Below, one piece after another: positions 26,728 to 35,094 of a DNA stretch of 60,868 nucleotides. The translations under genes and the position numbers were made by a program. The first letter of the stretch is position 1. Each line of letters opens with the position of its first letter. The stretch lies in contig NZ_JACRYT010000018.1 of NCBI RefSeq assembly GCF_014333425.1, positions 1 to 60,868 of the forward strand, written 5' to 3'. Origin of the DNA: Zhenpiania hominis. GTDB lineage: Bacteria > Bacillota > Clostridia > Peptostreptococcales > Anaerovoracaceae. The notes under the pieces are model-generated. The model was not told the origin of the DNA. It made no database searches and was given only the letters and a program-made list of their open reading frames with translations.

Positions 26728-27867
26728 TTAACTGTTAATTTCCAGCAGCTTTTGCTTCAGATCATTTTCCATTTTCTGCAGAGAGCTTTCCGCGGCTTCG
26801 CGCTTCTGTCTGCCTTCTTCCTGAATCTGCATCACTTCATCAATGGTAGAAAGCAAGAGTTCATTAGTATGTTCCAGAGTCTCCACATCGACAACACCCC
26901 GCTCCATCTGCTTTGCCGTTTCCACAGTGGCGGTCTTTAAGGTCTCCGCGTTCTTTCGCAGCAGTTCGTTGGTCATGTCCGTTACCGCTTTCTGCGCCTG
27001 CGCCGCTTTATTGGAATGCTCAATACCGAGAGCGATCACCATCTGGCTCTTCCAAAGAGGTACGGTGTTTACCAGCATGGACTGAATCTTCTCAGACATC
27101 TGAACATCGTTATTCTGGATCAGGCGAATCTGTGGAGCCGTCTGCATGGCGATGGTTCTGGTAAGTTCCAAATCGTAAATCTTTTTCTCAAATCGCGCGA
27201 TAAGAGAAGCGTAATCATTGGCCGCGTTCAGATCCTCACTGGATTTTGTGGCCTTTGCCCGGGACATCATGGTCGGAAGCTCCGCGTCTTTGGCGTATTC
27301 CAGCCTGCGTTTTCCCGCTATGATATACATGGTCAGCTGCTTGAAATATTCCTGATTGATCTCGTACATCTTATCCAGCATGGCAGCGTCTTTCATCAGG
27401 CGGATCTGATGTTCCTCCAGTACCTTGCAGATACTCTCGATATTGGTTTCCGCTTTTTCATATCTGGTTTTCATAGCAGCCAACTTGTTGGCGTTCTTTT
27501 TGAAAAAGCCGAAAATCCCCTTCGGCTCTTCTTTTACATCAAAGCTTTTCAGTTCGCCGATTACCCGCGTCAACGTTTCTCCGACTTCTCCGAAGTCCTT
27601 GGTTTTCACATTTTCCAATGCCTGCTCCGAAAAATCCGCGATCTGCTTTTGCGTCCCCGACGCGTACTGCAGCACCGTCTGGCTGTCATACAGATCGATT
27701 TTTTTCGCGAACTCCTCCACCTGCTGCTTTTCCGTGTCGCTGAGGGGGTATTTGGCGTATTCTTGTTCCGCGGTCAGCGTCTGCGTTGTCTGCGGCGCTG
27801 CCGCCGGCTGCTCCGGTTCCGGCGTCGGTGTATTTCCTATGTTAAAATCTGTGCTAAAATCACTCAT
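26728..27867 (-). CDS. TelA family (toxic anion resistance) protein
   Basis: The 379-aa protein is largely helical and matches the TelA/YceH family, with the conserved central part (LTRTIAMQTAPQIRLIQNND and SQMVIALGIEHSNKAAQAQKAV). The N terminus is low-complexity Pro/Ala/Gln. Family members are linked to tellurite and cell-envelope-drug tolerance without known chemistry. The ATG at 27867 overlaps the xpaC stop as ATGA and has a GGAGGG site, so the two are translated together. Confidence 0.88.
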   Translation of the reverse strand: MSDFSTDFNIGNTPTPEPEQPAAAPQTTQTLTAEQEYAKYPLSDTEKQQVEEFAKKIDLYDSQTVLQYASGTQKQIADFSEQALENVKTKDFGEVGETLTRVIGELKSFDVKEEPKGIFGFFKKNANKLAAMKTRYEKAETNIESICKVLEEHQIRLMKDAAMLDKMYEINQEYFKQLTMYIIAGKRRLEYAKDAELPTMMSRAKATKSSEDLNAANDYASLIARFEKKIYDLELTRTIAMQTAPQIRLIQNNDVQMSEKIQSMLVNTVPLWKSQMVIALGIEHSNKAAQAQKAVTDMTNELLRKNAETLKTATVETAKQMERGVVDVETLEHTNELLLSTIDEVMQIQEEGRQKREAAESSLQKMENDLKQKLLEINS

Positions 27868-29126
27868 CTCTTTTTCCCTCCGTTCCATTCGTCGTTTGTC
27901 AGTCCTTCCTGGGCAAACAGGCTCTTTAGTACCGCGATGTCGCTGGAAACGTCCATCGCCACCTCCGCGTACATACTGTCGTACAGCTTTTCGTAAGCTT
28001 CATTGATTGTATCCAGCGTCTGCGCGATTTCCCGTTTTGCCGCTTTCATGTTTTCTCCCTGTACAAGCTGCTCGTCCATCTCCCGGTAGGCATTTACCAG
28101 CTTTTCCGTCGTCGGCATATAATAGCTCGTAAACCGTCTCAGCTGATCGGCCTGTTCCGGGTTTTCTCTCACATACTCGAATATTTTCTTTACAATGCGT
28201 TCCATCCGGTACAACTTCTCTGAAATTTCTTTGTTGTAAATCGCGTCATTCGCCTCCCGAATGGTCTGTATATAGGATTCTCCTTCACGAATAATCTGCT
28301 CCAGTCGACTGTCCGGCTCCCGCGCCGCGCTGTCCGCTTCCGCGCTTTCCCGCATCCCCGCGTCACTGCTGCGGGCGGCGCTGTCTCTTGCCTGAAGATA
28401 CTGTTGGTACATTTCTTCTGTTCCGATAAAGCATGTTCTGTGGTCATCCAGATGCCCCTCCGGGAAAAATCCTTTATCGATCATCTTCTGAAGATCCTTT
28501 GCCGTAAAGCGCAGGCTTTTTCCGGTTTTTTTCGCCAGTTTCTGAAGCTCGCAGAATTTACTTCCCTTGAGAACCGATAAATAGGCGTAAAACCGGCGAG
28601 TCAGACCGCGTTTTTTTCCGCCCGAAACCGCAAGAAACGCTCCCGCAAGAAATGGAATCACCATGCCCCCTGCCACAGCTCCCAGCACAGCGGAGGGGAT
28701 CGTTCCCACCGATGTCATGGTCACGCTCAGGATTCCCAGAGTCACCACCGCAATCCCGAAAATCCCCATCATCAGACAGCCTGTGATGAGCATGACAAGG
28801 CTCCCAGCCTTCCCCGGGATTTTTGAAATAACCGGAACTCCGGCTGCTGAAGGCCGGATCGTATCTGCCGCTTTTTCACTGTGCCTTCCGGGCCGCCCGC
28901 GGACCCCATCGTCCTCGGATCCGGTTTCAGTTCCGTCGAATTCTTCCCCATGGTACAATTTCCCATCCAACCCGCCGAACCCGCCGTTCGCCCACGGATC
29001 TCCGAAAGCCTGATCGACTTTATTCCGGATGTCCCTGTTAAGCTGGTCAAAATTCATATGGTAAATGGCGTCGTTGACACGCCTTCCGATATCGTTTCCC
29101 AAATCTGTAAAATCTTTTAAATCCAT
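27864..29126 (-). CDS. XpaC-like protein (5-bromo-4-chloroindolyl phosphate hydrolysis family)
   Basis: The 420-aa protein starts with a soluble stretch, has two to three membrane helices around residues 105-170, a winged-helix-like LQKLAKKTGKSLRFTAKDLQKMI region, and a C-terminal helical domain (RMERIVKKIFEYVRENPEQADQLRRF). The latter is the XpaC signature. XpaC and TelA homologues are regularly adjacent in Bacillota and probably act as one envelope-stress module. The name comes from a screening phenotype, not a proven phosphatase activity. Confidence 0.85.
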   Translation of the reverse strand: MDLKDFTDLGNDIGRRVNDAIYHMNFDQLNRDIRNKVDQAFGDPWANGGFGGLDGKLYHGEEFDGTETGSEDDGVRGRPGRHSEKAADTIRPSAAGVPVISKIPGKAGSLVMLITGCLMMGIFGIAVVTLGILSVTMTSVGTIPSAVLGAVAGGMVIPFLAGAFLAVSGGKKRGLTRRFYAYLSVLKGSKFCELQKLAKKTGKSLRFTAKDLQKMIDKGFFPEGHLDDHRTCFIGTEEMYQQYLQARDSAARSSDAGMRESAEADSAAREPDSRLEQIIREGESYIQTIREANDAIYNKEISEKLYRMERIVKKIFEYVRENPEQADQLRRFTSYYMPTTEKLVNAYREMDEQLVQGENMKAAKREIAQTLDTINEAYEKLYDSMYAEVAMDVSSDIAVLKSLFAQEGLTNDEWNGGKKR

Positions 29127-29195
29127 CTACCCGCTTCCCTCTTTTTCTGTCTTTTTGTAAAGTATATCATTTTTTAACGATCAGGACAATAAAAG

Positions 29196-29236
29196 AGCCC
29201 TCCCTTTTCAGAAGAATTTCTGATAAAAGGAGGGCT
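29196..29236 (-). terminator. intrinsic terminator of the hydroxyacyl-CoA dehydrogenase gene
   Basis: Arms AGCCCTCCCTTTT and AAAAGGAGGGCT pair, ending the leftward dehydrogenase transcript before xpaC. Confidence 0.7.
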
Positions 29237-29290
29237 TTCGCTGTTGCTTAAATTCTGTTTCTCCGGCGCCGGTTCCGCTGTTGTACCGGC

Positions 29291-30187
29291 CTAGCGGATT
29301 TCCAGAAGCTTCGGATTCGGCTCTTTTGTTCCGTCTTCATGGTAAACATAAAATCCGACTCCCACTTTCCTTCCCAGGAATCCGGAATCCACCATACGCT
29401 TGAGGGAAATCGCGGGTCTGTACTTGGAGTCACCGATCTCTTCATGGAGCACTTCCATTACCGCAAGTTCGACATCTATCCCGATCATATCCATCAGTTC
29501 CAACGGGCCCATTGGATGATTCAGACCCATTTTCATACCCATATCGATCTCTTCGATGCTCCCGATTTTCCGTTCTACCAGGAAGCACGCTTCATTGAGC
29601 ATCGGAATCAGCATACGGTTCACGATAAAACCGGGTTCATCCTGCGCCAGAATGCAGGTCTTTCCCATATATTCTCCCAGATCGCTGGCGATTTTAATTG
29701 CCCGTTCTCCGGTCTGGTATCCTCTTACAATTTCCATCAGCGGAATTCTCGGAACCGGACTGAAAAAGTGCATTCCTATAAAACGTTCCGGGTTTTGAAA
29801 CACGCTGCCGAGAGATGTAATGGAAATCGACGAAGTATTGCTGGCGATCACCGCCTCTTCTTTCGCGTATTTTTCAATTTCCTTCATGATGCTGACCTTG
29901 ATATCTTTATTTTCGGCAACCGCTTCGATCACGACATCCGCGTCCTTGCAGGCGGAAATCTCGGATACGTACTCAATCCTGTCGAGAACGGCATCTTTTT
30001 CTTCCGCTTTCAGTCTGCCCTTGGCAACCTGCTTCTCCAGGTTTTTGGCAATGCTCTTGCGGCTTCTTTCTCTCTGCTGTTCAGAAATATCATAAGCGAC
30101 TGCTTCCAGTCCTTTCGCGGCTACATTCTCCACAATACCGGAACCCATAAATCCGGCACCGATTACAAATACTTTCTTTACGTCCAT
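29291..30187 (-). CDS. 3-hydroxyacyl-CoA (3-hydroxybutyryl-CoA) dehydrogenase
   Basis: The 298-aa enzyme interconverts 3-hydroxyacyl-CoA and 3-ketoacyl-CoA with NAD(P)H. The Rossmann loop VIGAGFMGSGIVENVAA is near the start. IGMHFFSPVPRIPLMEIVRG carries the catalytic His, and GFIVNRMLIPMLNEA and NHPMGPLELMDMIG lie in the C-terminal domain. In clostridia the family usually serves butyrate formation beside crotonase and acyl-CoA dehydrogenase, but none is next door here. The ATG at 30187 was chosen because homologues begin with DVKKVFVIGAG; the upstream 18 residues are charged and lack conservation. Confidence 0.9.
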   Translation of the reverse strand: MDVKKVFVIGAGFMGSGIVENVAAKGLEAVAYDISEQQRERSRKSIAKNLEKQVAKGRLKAEEKDAVLDRIEYVSEISACKDADVVIEAVAENKDIKVSIMKEIEKYAKEEAVIASNTSSISITSLGSVFQNPERFIGMHFFSPVPRIPLMEIVRGYQTGERAIKIASDLGEYMGKTCILAQDEPGFIVNRMLIPMLNEACFLVERKIGSIEEIDMGMKMGLNHPMGPLELMDMIGIDVELAVMEVLHEEIGDSKYRPAISLKRMVDSGFLGRKVGVGFYVYHEDGTKEPNPKLLEIR

Positions 30188-30248
30188 ACTCCTCTGCCTT
30201 TCCGCTTTATCAAGCTGTTTTTCTATACGTTTCTTTTTCACAATGAAT

Positions 30249-30277
30249 ATTTTACTTTATTGGCAAGGTTTTTGCAA
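30249..30277 (-). promoter_or_regulatory. promoter of the hydroxyacyl-CoA dehydrogenase gene
   Basis: TTGCAA (30272-30277), 17 bases, TAAAAT (30249-30254), about 60 bases before the start. Confidence 0.6.
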
Positions 30278-30678
30278 TACGTTTTTAAATATGCAAAAAA
30301 TTCTAATATAGACAGTCTTTTTCTATATTTATAAGAGAAATTGTCGTATTTATGCGTTCTTTGTCCTTTTCATTCCAGTAATTCCATTTTCTTTTCTTGA
30401 AACTATTTTGCTTTATTTTCTTATTAATTTGTCTTTTTTGTTTATTTTTTAACAATTATTCCCGCCTTTTTTCAAACCGCCTGCCCCTTAGGGTATTGCG
30501 TCCACTGCCTCTATTTTATGTGAATCGCTCCTTTCCATCTGCATTCTCCTTTTGTTTCCCGTATTTATGTGTATAATAGGAAGTAGAATAATTGTGTTTC
30601 TGGTTAAAATTCTAACAGATCCGCAAAGAGAGACCGATATTGCTGAGAAATTAAAAGAAAGACAGAAGGAGAATCAAC
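30278..30678. other. 400-bp AT-rich intergenic region
   Basis: The plus strand is rich in pyrimidines and A/T, with no reading frame of note. A TATAAT at 30572-30577 with a poor -35 may start the Fe-S protein gene. No hairpin or riboswitch motif was recognised. Confidence 0.5.
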
Positions 30679-31593
30679 ATGACAATTACTGCAAGTGAGG
30701 AAAAAAGAGTAAAAGCTCTGGGCTTTCTCAGAAACAAGGGTACGGATTGCTTTTCCGCCCGTGTTATTACTGTAAACGGAAAAATCACCGCGGATCAGAG
30801 TATCTGTATCGCGGAAGCCGCAAAGCGTTATGGAAATGGAATCGTGACCATGACAACCCGGCTCACGATAGAGTGTCAGGGAGTTCCTTATGATAAAATC
30901 GAGGACTTTCGCCGCTATATCGCCAAAGCCGGCCTGACAACCGGCGGCACCGGAGCGAAGGTTCGTCCTGTGGTAAGCTGCAAAGGAACGACCTGCCAGT
31001 ACGGCCGAATTGATACGTTTGACGTGTCCGAGGAAATCCATAAACGATTTTTTGAAGGTTATCAGGATGTAAAACTTCCCCATAAATTCAAAATCGCGGT
31101 GGGTGGATGTCCTAATAACTGCGTTAAACCGAACCTCAATGATGTGGGAATTATCGGCCAGTACACGCCGGTTCTCGATGAAGCCCTCTGCAAAGGATGT
31201 AAAAAATGCAGCATCGAAACCGCCTGTCCTCTTCATATCCCGACTGTGATCGACGGACTTGCCCGTATTAATCCGGATCGGTGTACCAGCTGCGGACGTT
31301 GTGTCGGCAAATGTCCTTTCAAAGCGGTGGAAACGGGTATCAGCGGCTACAAGATTTACATTGGCGGAAGATGGGGGAAACAAATCGCCATCGGAAAGCC
31401 TCTGTCAAAGAAGTTCACCGAACGAAAGGAGGCTCTTGCCATTATCGAAAAGGCGATCCTCCTATTCAAAGAACAAGGTCAGCCTGGAGAACGTTTTGCC
31501 CAGACCGTTGAACGCCTGGGATTTGAGAATGTAGAAAAACAGCTTCTTTCTGACGATCTGCTGGATCGAAAAGACGCCATTCTGAACGGTTGA
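30679..31593 (+). CDS. single-subunit siroheme reductase-like Fe-S protein (dsr-like)
   Basis: The 304-aa protein combines a ferredoxin-like half domain of nitrite/sulfite reductases (residues 1-90), the siroheme-[4Fe-4S] ligand motifs CKGTTCQYG (C-x5-C) and GGCPNNC (C-x3-C), and an inserted double-cluster ferredoxin (about 165-220; CKGCKKC, CTSCGRCVGKC). This layout matches DsrA/AsrC-like proteins found alone in many clostridia and methanogens. Sulfite or nitrite reduction, or a siroheme-dependent electron-transfer role, are possible. No AsrA or AsrB partner is present. AAGGAG precedes the ATG. Confidence 0.87.
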   Translation: MTITASEEKRVKALGFLRNKGTDCFSARVITVNGKITADQSICIAEAAKRYGNGIVTMTTRLTIECQGVPYDKIEDFRRYIAKAGLTTGGTGAKVRPVVSCKGTTCQYGRIDTFDVSEEIHKRFFEGYQDVKLPHKFKIAVGGCPNNCVKPNLNDVGIIGQYTPVLDEALCKGCKKCSIETACPLHIPTVIDGLARINPDRCTSCGRCVGKCPFKAVETGISGYKIYIGGRWGKQIAIGKPLSKKFTERKEALAIIEKAILLFKEQGQPGERFAQTVERLGFENVEKQLLSDDLLDRKDAILNG

Positions 31594-31606
31594 AAATCCG
31601 CTCCGT

Positions 31607-31682
31607 GAAAAAGGGACTGTCTCGCTGCGCTTCCCCTGATATTCCTGTCAGGCAGCGCCGCGAACAGCCCCTTTCTTTTTTC
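31607..31682 (+). terminator. intrinsic terminator (imperfect long hairpin)
   Basis: AAAGGGACTGT pairs with ACAGCCCCTTT around an inner GCTGCG stem, followed by CTTTTTT. It ends the Fe-S gene and may also serve the convergent flavin-protein gene. Confidence 0.6.
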
Positions 31683-31717
31683 CATCCAAACACGCAGACT
31701 CCCGGTCTGTCGTTTCC

Positions 31718-32206
31718 CTACCTGGCTTCCGCGAACTCAATCGCTTCTTTTCCAGAAAGATGCTCGATTTCCAGGCAAAAGATACAGACCGCGCTCAGCT
31801 TGTCCTCGATCTCTTTTTCCGCGCCTTCCAGGAACTCTGCCGAATACTTTTCTGCTAAAATCCGGAGCGCCCTGCGCTTTTCATCCGGTTCCTCTATAAA
31901 CGTTACTTTACCGAAGGCAATCACGCTGCGAAAATAAGTCGTATATTCTTCCGGAACAATCTGATCGGTCTCAATCACGGTAAAGGACACTTTATCATGC
32001 CGTTTCATCGCGTCCACTTTATGGCCGACCGGCATACAGTGAAAATACAACCGATTCCCTTCCAACCTATAGCTCATCGGAACGCCGTAGGGATACGCTT
32101 CATCTCCCAGCACGCACAGCACGCCGGAAGTTGCCTTATTAAGGATGCCGCGGCTTTCTGCCTCTGATAGAATCTGTTTTTTGTTTCTCCTTACTTCTCT
32201 GAACAT
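31718..32206 (-). CDS. pyridoxamine 5'-phosphate oxidase-like flavin protein (Nim type)
   Basis: The 162-aa protein has the split-barrel FMN-binding fold of the NimA/PNPOx group: GVLCVLGDEAYPYGVPMSYR, LYFHCMPVGHKVDAMKRHDKVSFTVIE and SVIAFGKVTFIEEPDEK are typical. Relatives reduce nitroaromatics or use F420/FMN, and some are called nitroimidazole resistance proteins. That function is not proven by sequence. The ATG at 32206 has AAAGGAG; an upstream in-frame extension is not conserved. It may lie downstream of the ECF-type promoter at 32455-32485. Confidence 0.82.
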   Translation of the reverse strand: MFREVRRNKKQILSEAESRGILNKATSGVLCVLGDEAYPYGVPMSYRLEGNRLYFHCMPVGHKVDAMKRHDKVSFTVIETDQIVPEEYTTYFRSVIAFGKVTFIEEPDEKRRALRILAEKYSAEFLEGAEKEIEDKLSAVCIFCLEIEHLSGKEAIEFAEAR

Positions 32207-32804
32207 CAAAGCTCTCCTTTCCTTTTCATTCGCAGGCAGACTCCGCTCCGTCCGCGGAACGGATCTGTTACTGATATTATAAACACCCGGCAATAAAAGC
32301 GCAATTTAAAATAAAAGAAGAATCCGTTCCGGCTGCAGAACAAACTCTTCCAACAGCTGCCGGACATAGGGTTTTCACATTTCCTCCCTGTATCATAAGT
32401 TTCGGTTGATAAAGATTACCCGGAAAGCTTTCATTCAATTTACCCTTCTATAAAAGACGATCCAAAGCAGCTGATCGGTTCAAAATCAGCGCGTGCTCCG
32501 CTTCTGCCAACGTGCGGAGAGCCTTTTCTTCCGAGTACCCGGCATCTTTTCCAGTTTCCATCTTCCCACTTCTGGTTTCCGTCCTAAACCAGATGAATCT
32601 TCAAGGTTTGGGACGAAACTTTCCCGTTTACCGGCTCTCCAATCCGACAAGCCGTCTGGATCCTCCTGTGCCTTCGGTTCTCAATCCCTCCAGCCCACCA
32701 AATTCGTACGAAATCCTTGTTTTTCATCCTGTTTCGGACAGAAACAAAAAAAACTCCAAAAGCATCATTGCTCCGGAGGCTTTCCTATATTGCCCTGGTT
32801 CACA
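32207..32804 (-). other. 600-bp region without a convincing gene, with two small reading frames
   Basis: The minus strand contains a second ECF-like promoter (32455-32485). Downstream is a 33-codon frame at 32277-32378 with a GTG start after GGGAGG; it contains four Cys and starts MKTLCPAAVGRVC. A 37-codon frame at 32448-32561 reads as helical but has a poor ribosome site. Between 32565 and 32800 the strand shows several local hairpins, for example CTGGTTT-N7-AAACCAG, so a structured RNA or decayed gene remains possible. Nothing here is recognised. Confidence 0.35.
32455..32485 (-). promoter_or_regulatory. second ECF-type promoter copy
   Basis: TGAACC, 17 bases, CGTCTT, followed by TTATAGAAG. 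The -35, spacer length, -10 and trailing bases match the promoter of the truncated sigma gene 767 bp away. Confidence 0.5.
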
Positions 32805-33173
32805 TCATTTTTGTTCGACGATTCCTTCAATTACTCTCGTCCCTTCTTCTTTTGACAAGTATCCCACTACTGAAAAATCCTGAATATCGGCAATCCACTC
32901 TGTGGTGTCCGTTTCCCAAATATAGATTGCCCGCTCTCTTTTCAGCTTTCGGAAATGATCCCGGATTTTATTGGTGGTAATCACTTTGACCCATCGTTTG
33001 AATGCTTCCGGATGTTTTAATGTATTCCTTTTCCGGATGACCACTTCCATGACTGTCTGCGCGATTTCCTCCGCAATCTCAACCTCTTTTACTTTTGCCA
33101 ATGCGTATTGATAGATTTGTCCATAAAGTAAGATCGCTTTTTCTTCTAACCAGTCTTTCTTTTGATTCACCAT
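32805..33173 (-). CDS. ECF sigma factor reduced to region 2
   Basis: The 122-aa product aligns with sigma-70 region 2 (residues 10-90; ILLYGQIYQYALAKVKEVEIAEEIAQ and HPEAFKRWVKVITTNKIRDHFRKLKRE). It stops about where region 4 should begin. The three frames downstream contain no region-4 helix-turn-helix, so the -35-reading part is lost rather than frameshifted nearby. An AGGA site precedes the ATG. Upstream is a textbook ECF promoter, as expected for an autoregulated factor. It may be a remnant, or a minimal factor needing a partner. Confidence 0.65.
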   Translation of the reverse strand: MVNQKKDWLEEKAILLYGQIYQYALAKVKEVEIAEEIAQTVMEVVIRKRNTLKHPEAFKRWVKVITTNKIRDHFRKLKRERAIYIWETDTTEWIADIQDFSVVGYLSKEEGTRVIEGIVEQK

Positions 33174-33221
33174 GGGGATTCCTGTTCTTTTGCATATTCT
33201 ATATAGTCTTCTATAATATTA

Positions 33222-33251
33222 AGACGAAGAAAGGTGCGTGATCGGTTCAAA
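33222..33251 (-). promoter_or_regulatory. ECF-type promoter of the truncated sigma gene
   Basis: TGAACC, a 17-base spacer and CGTCTT match the ECF consensus (TGAAC and CGTC). No sigma-A hexamers of similar quality are near. Confidence 0.6.
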
Positions 33252-33304
33252 AAAATAAAAACTTTTCTAAGTTTTTCAGTCTTGATTTTTTGTGGCGTCC
33301 GATG

Positions 33305-33339
33305 AAAAAAGGCCCACATACTCGAAAGTATGGAGCCTT
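33305..33339 (-). terminator. intrinsic terminator of the acetyltransferase gene
   Basis: A stem of about 13 bp closed by a UUCG tetraloop on the transcribed strand is followed by a T run. Confidence 0.75.
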
Positions 33340-33394
33340 AACTGATTATTCATCATAATTGGCAAATAATTTTTAATTTGTTCATAAGACAATT

Positions 33395-33979
33395 TTATAC
33401 CGGATTTCCGTTTTCGTCAATCCGCTTTAATACCTTCGCCGGCACGCCGCCTACAATGGTGTTCGGAGGCACGTCTTTTGTTACGACCGCGCCGGCCGCG
33501 ACGATGGAATTCTCACCAATGGTGACCCCCGGGACAACCGTCGCGTTAGCGCCAATCCAAACCCGGTCTTCGATATGAATCGGAGCCGGATGCATGGTTG
33601 CCCTGTTATACGGCGCGAAATCATGGTTCAAAGTCGCCAGTACAACATTATGCCCAATCAGAACATGATCACCGATGCGGATACCTCCCTGATCCTGAAA
33701 ACGGCAGCCTGTATTAATAAATACATTTTTTCCTACGGTAATATTTTTTCCGCAGTCCGTATAAAACGGCGGGAACATACCGAAAGACGCGTCCACCGGT
33801 TTACCGATCAGTTCGGAAAACAACTGCCGTATTTCCTCCGCGGTATGGTAGCTGCCATTCAGCTCCGCGGTAATTTTCATAGCTTCATGACTCATCTCTG
33901 TCATAAACGCGTGCATTTCCGAGCCTCCCCGCACGCTTTCTCCCCGATTTAAACGCGCGAGATATTCCTGTAAATTCAT
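33395..33979 (-). CDS. maltose/galactoside O-acetyltransferase family protein
   Basis: The 194-aa left-handed beta-helix enzyme transfers acetyl from acetyl-CoA to a sugar hydroxyl. The N-terminal Maa domain and hexapeptide coils are visible ([40 protein letters not shown]). The catalytic His lies in [13 protein letters not shown], and the usual [12 protein letters not shown] ends the helix. The second ATG (33979) is favoured because GGAGG abuts the first. Sugar specificity is not predictable. Confidence 0.92.
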   Translation of the reverse strand: MNLQEYLARLNRGESVRGGSEMHAFMTEMSHEAMKITAELNGSYHTAEEIRQLFSELIGKPVDASFGMFPPFYTDCGKNITVGKNVFINTGCRFQDQGGIRIGDHVLIGHNVVLATLNHDFAPYNRATMHPAPIHIEDRVWIGANATVVPGVTIGENSIVAAGAVVTKDVPPNTIVGGVPAKVLKRIDENGNPV

Positions 33980-34068
33980 TTTCATCCTCCCCTGAATCAG
34001 TTTTCTCTTCTCATCTTAATATAGGTTCAGATAAATAGCAAATACCTATAAAAAATATCAATATATGC

Positions 34069-34098
34069 TTTACAGGCATAGTTTTTCCGTGCTATAGT
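34069..34098 (+). promoter_or_regulatory. promoter of the LysR gene
   Basis: TTTACA (34069-34074), 18 bases, TATAGT (34093-34098). The divergent acetyltransferase gene starts 90 bases away. Confidence 0.55.
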
Positions 34099-34165
34099 GA
34101 TCCACAGGTAGCTGTTTGCCGACACAGGCAAAATTCATTCTGAACATACAGGGAGGACAACCGTT

Positions 34166-35077
34166 ATGGAAATCCGGGTTCTGCGCTATTTTCTCGCTGT
34201 CGCCAGAGAAGAAACCATCTCCGGCGCGGCGGAGGCTCTGCACGTTACACAGCCGACTCTTTCCCGCCAGCTGATGGATCTGGAGAAAGAGCTCGGCAAA
34301 AAGCTCCTGATCCGCGGGAACCGAAAAATCACACTGACGGAAGAAGGGGTCTTTTTCCGAAAACGAGCCCAGGAGATCATTGAGCTCGTCGATAAAACCG
34401 CAAACGACTTTCATGCTGACGATGACTTTATCAGCGGCTCCGTCCATATCGGCGGCGGTGAAACAGACGCCATGCGTCTCATTGCCGGCGCGGTAAAAAA
34501 AATGGAGGGGAAATACCCTCATATTCAGTACCATATTTTCAGTGGAAACGGAGATGAGGTTAAAGAAAAACTGGACATGGGGCTTTTGGATTTCGGCGTG
34601 CTCATTGAGCCCGCGGATATCCAAAAGTATGATTATCTGAAGCTTCCCCGCCAGGATACCTGGGGACTTTTAATGCGAAAGGACAGCCCTCTTGCTGAGC
34701 GCCGTCTCATACATCCAGAGGATCTCGCCAGTCTGCCTCTCCTGTGCTCCCGCCAGACGCTTGTAGAGAATACCATGGCCGGCTGGCTGGGTTTCGACTA
34801 TGAAAAGCTGAATATCCGCGCGACTTACAATTTAATTTACAACGCGGCACTCATGGTAGAGGAGGGCGTAGGATACGCTTTGGCTCTGGACAAACTTGTC
34901 AACACCACCGGAGACAGTCCGCTCTGCTTCCGCCCCCTTTCCCCGCCTCTGAAAGCGAATCTGAATCTCGTTTGGAAAAAATATCAGGTATTTTCAAAGG
35001 CAGCGGAAAAGTTTCTGCAGCAGGTTCAGGAAGAGATCCGGCTCTGCCTGCGCAATCCGGATAAGAATATACTTTGA
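34166..35077 (+). CDS. LysR family transcriptional regulator
   Basis: The 303-aa protein has the LysR winged helix at its N terminus (RYFLAVAREETISGAAEALHVTQPTLSRQL) and a two-lobed effector-binding domain (about residues 90-295). The next gene overlaps or abuts it, so the FAD oxidase is cotranscribed and probably part of its regulon, an unusual same-direction layout for LysR. The divergent acetyltransferase is another candidate target. GGGAGG precedes the ATG. Confidence 0.93.
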   Translation: MEIRVLRYFLAVAREETISGAAEALHVTQPTLSRQLMDLEKELGKKLLIRGNRKITLTEEGVFFRKRAQEIIELVDKTANDFHADDDFISGSVHIGGGETDAMRLIAGAVKKMEGKYPHIQYHIFSGNGDEVKEKLDMGLLDFGVLIEPADIQKYDYLKLPRQDTWGLLMRKDSPLAERRLIHPEDLASLPLLCSRQTLVENTMAGWLGFDYEKLNIRATYNLIYNAALMVEEGVGYALALDKLVNTTGDSPLCFRPLSPPLKANLNLVWKKYQVFSKAAEKFLQQVQEEIRLCLRNPDKNIL

Positions 35078-35094
35078 ATCGGGAGGTGTCTCTT

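Noticed and set aside
32493..32980. Plus-strand frames across the region after the truncated sigma gene
   Set aside because: Ser/Pro-rich, no ribosome site, no family likeness; several overlapping frames are open together, suggesting only a lack of stop codons.
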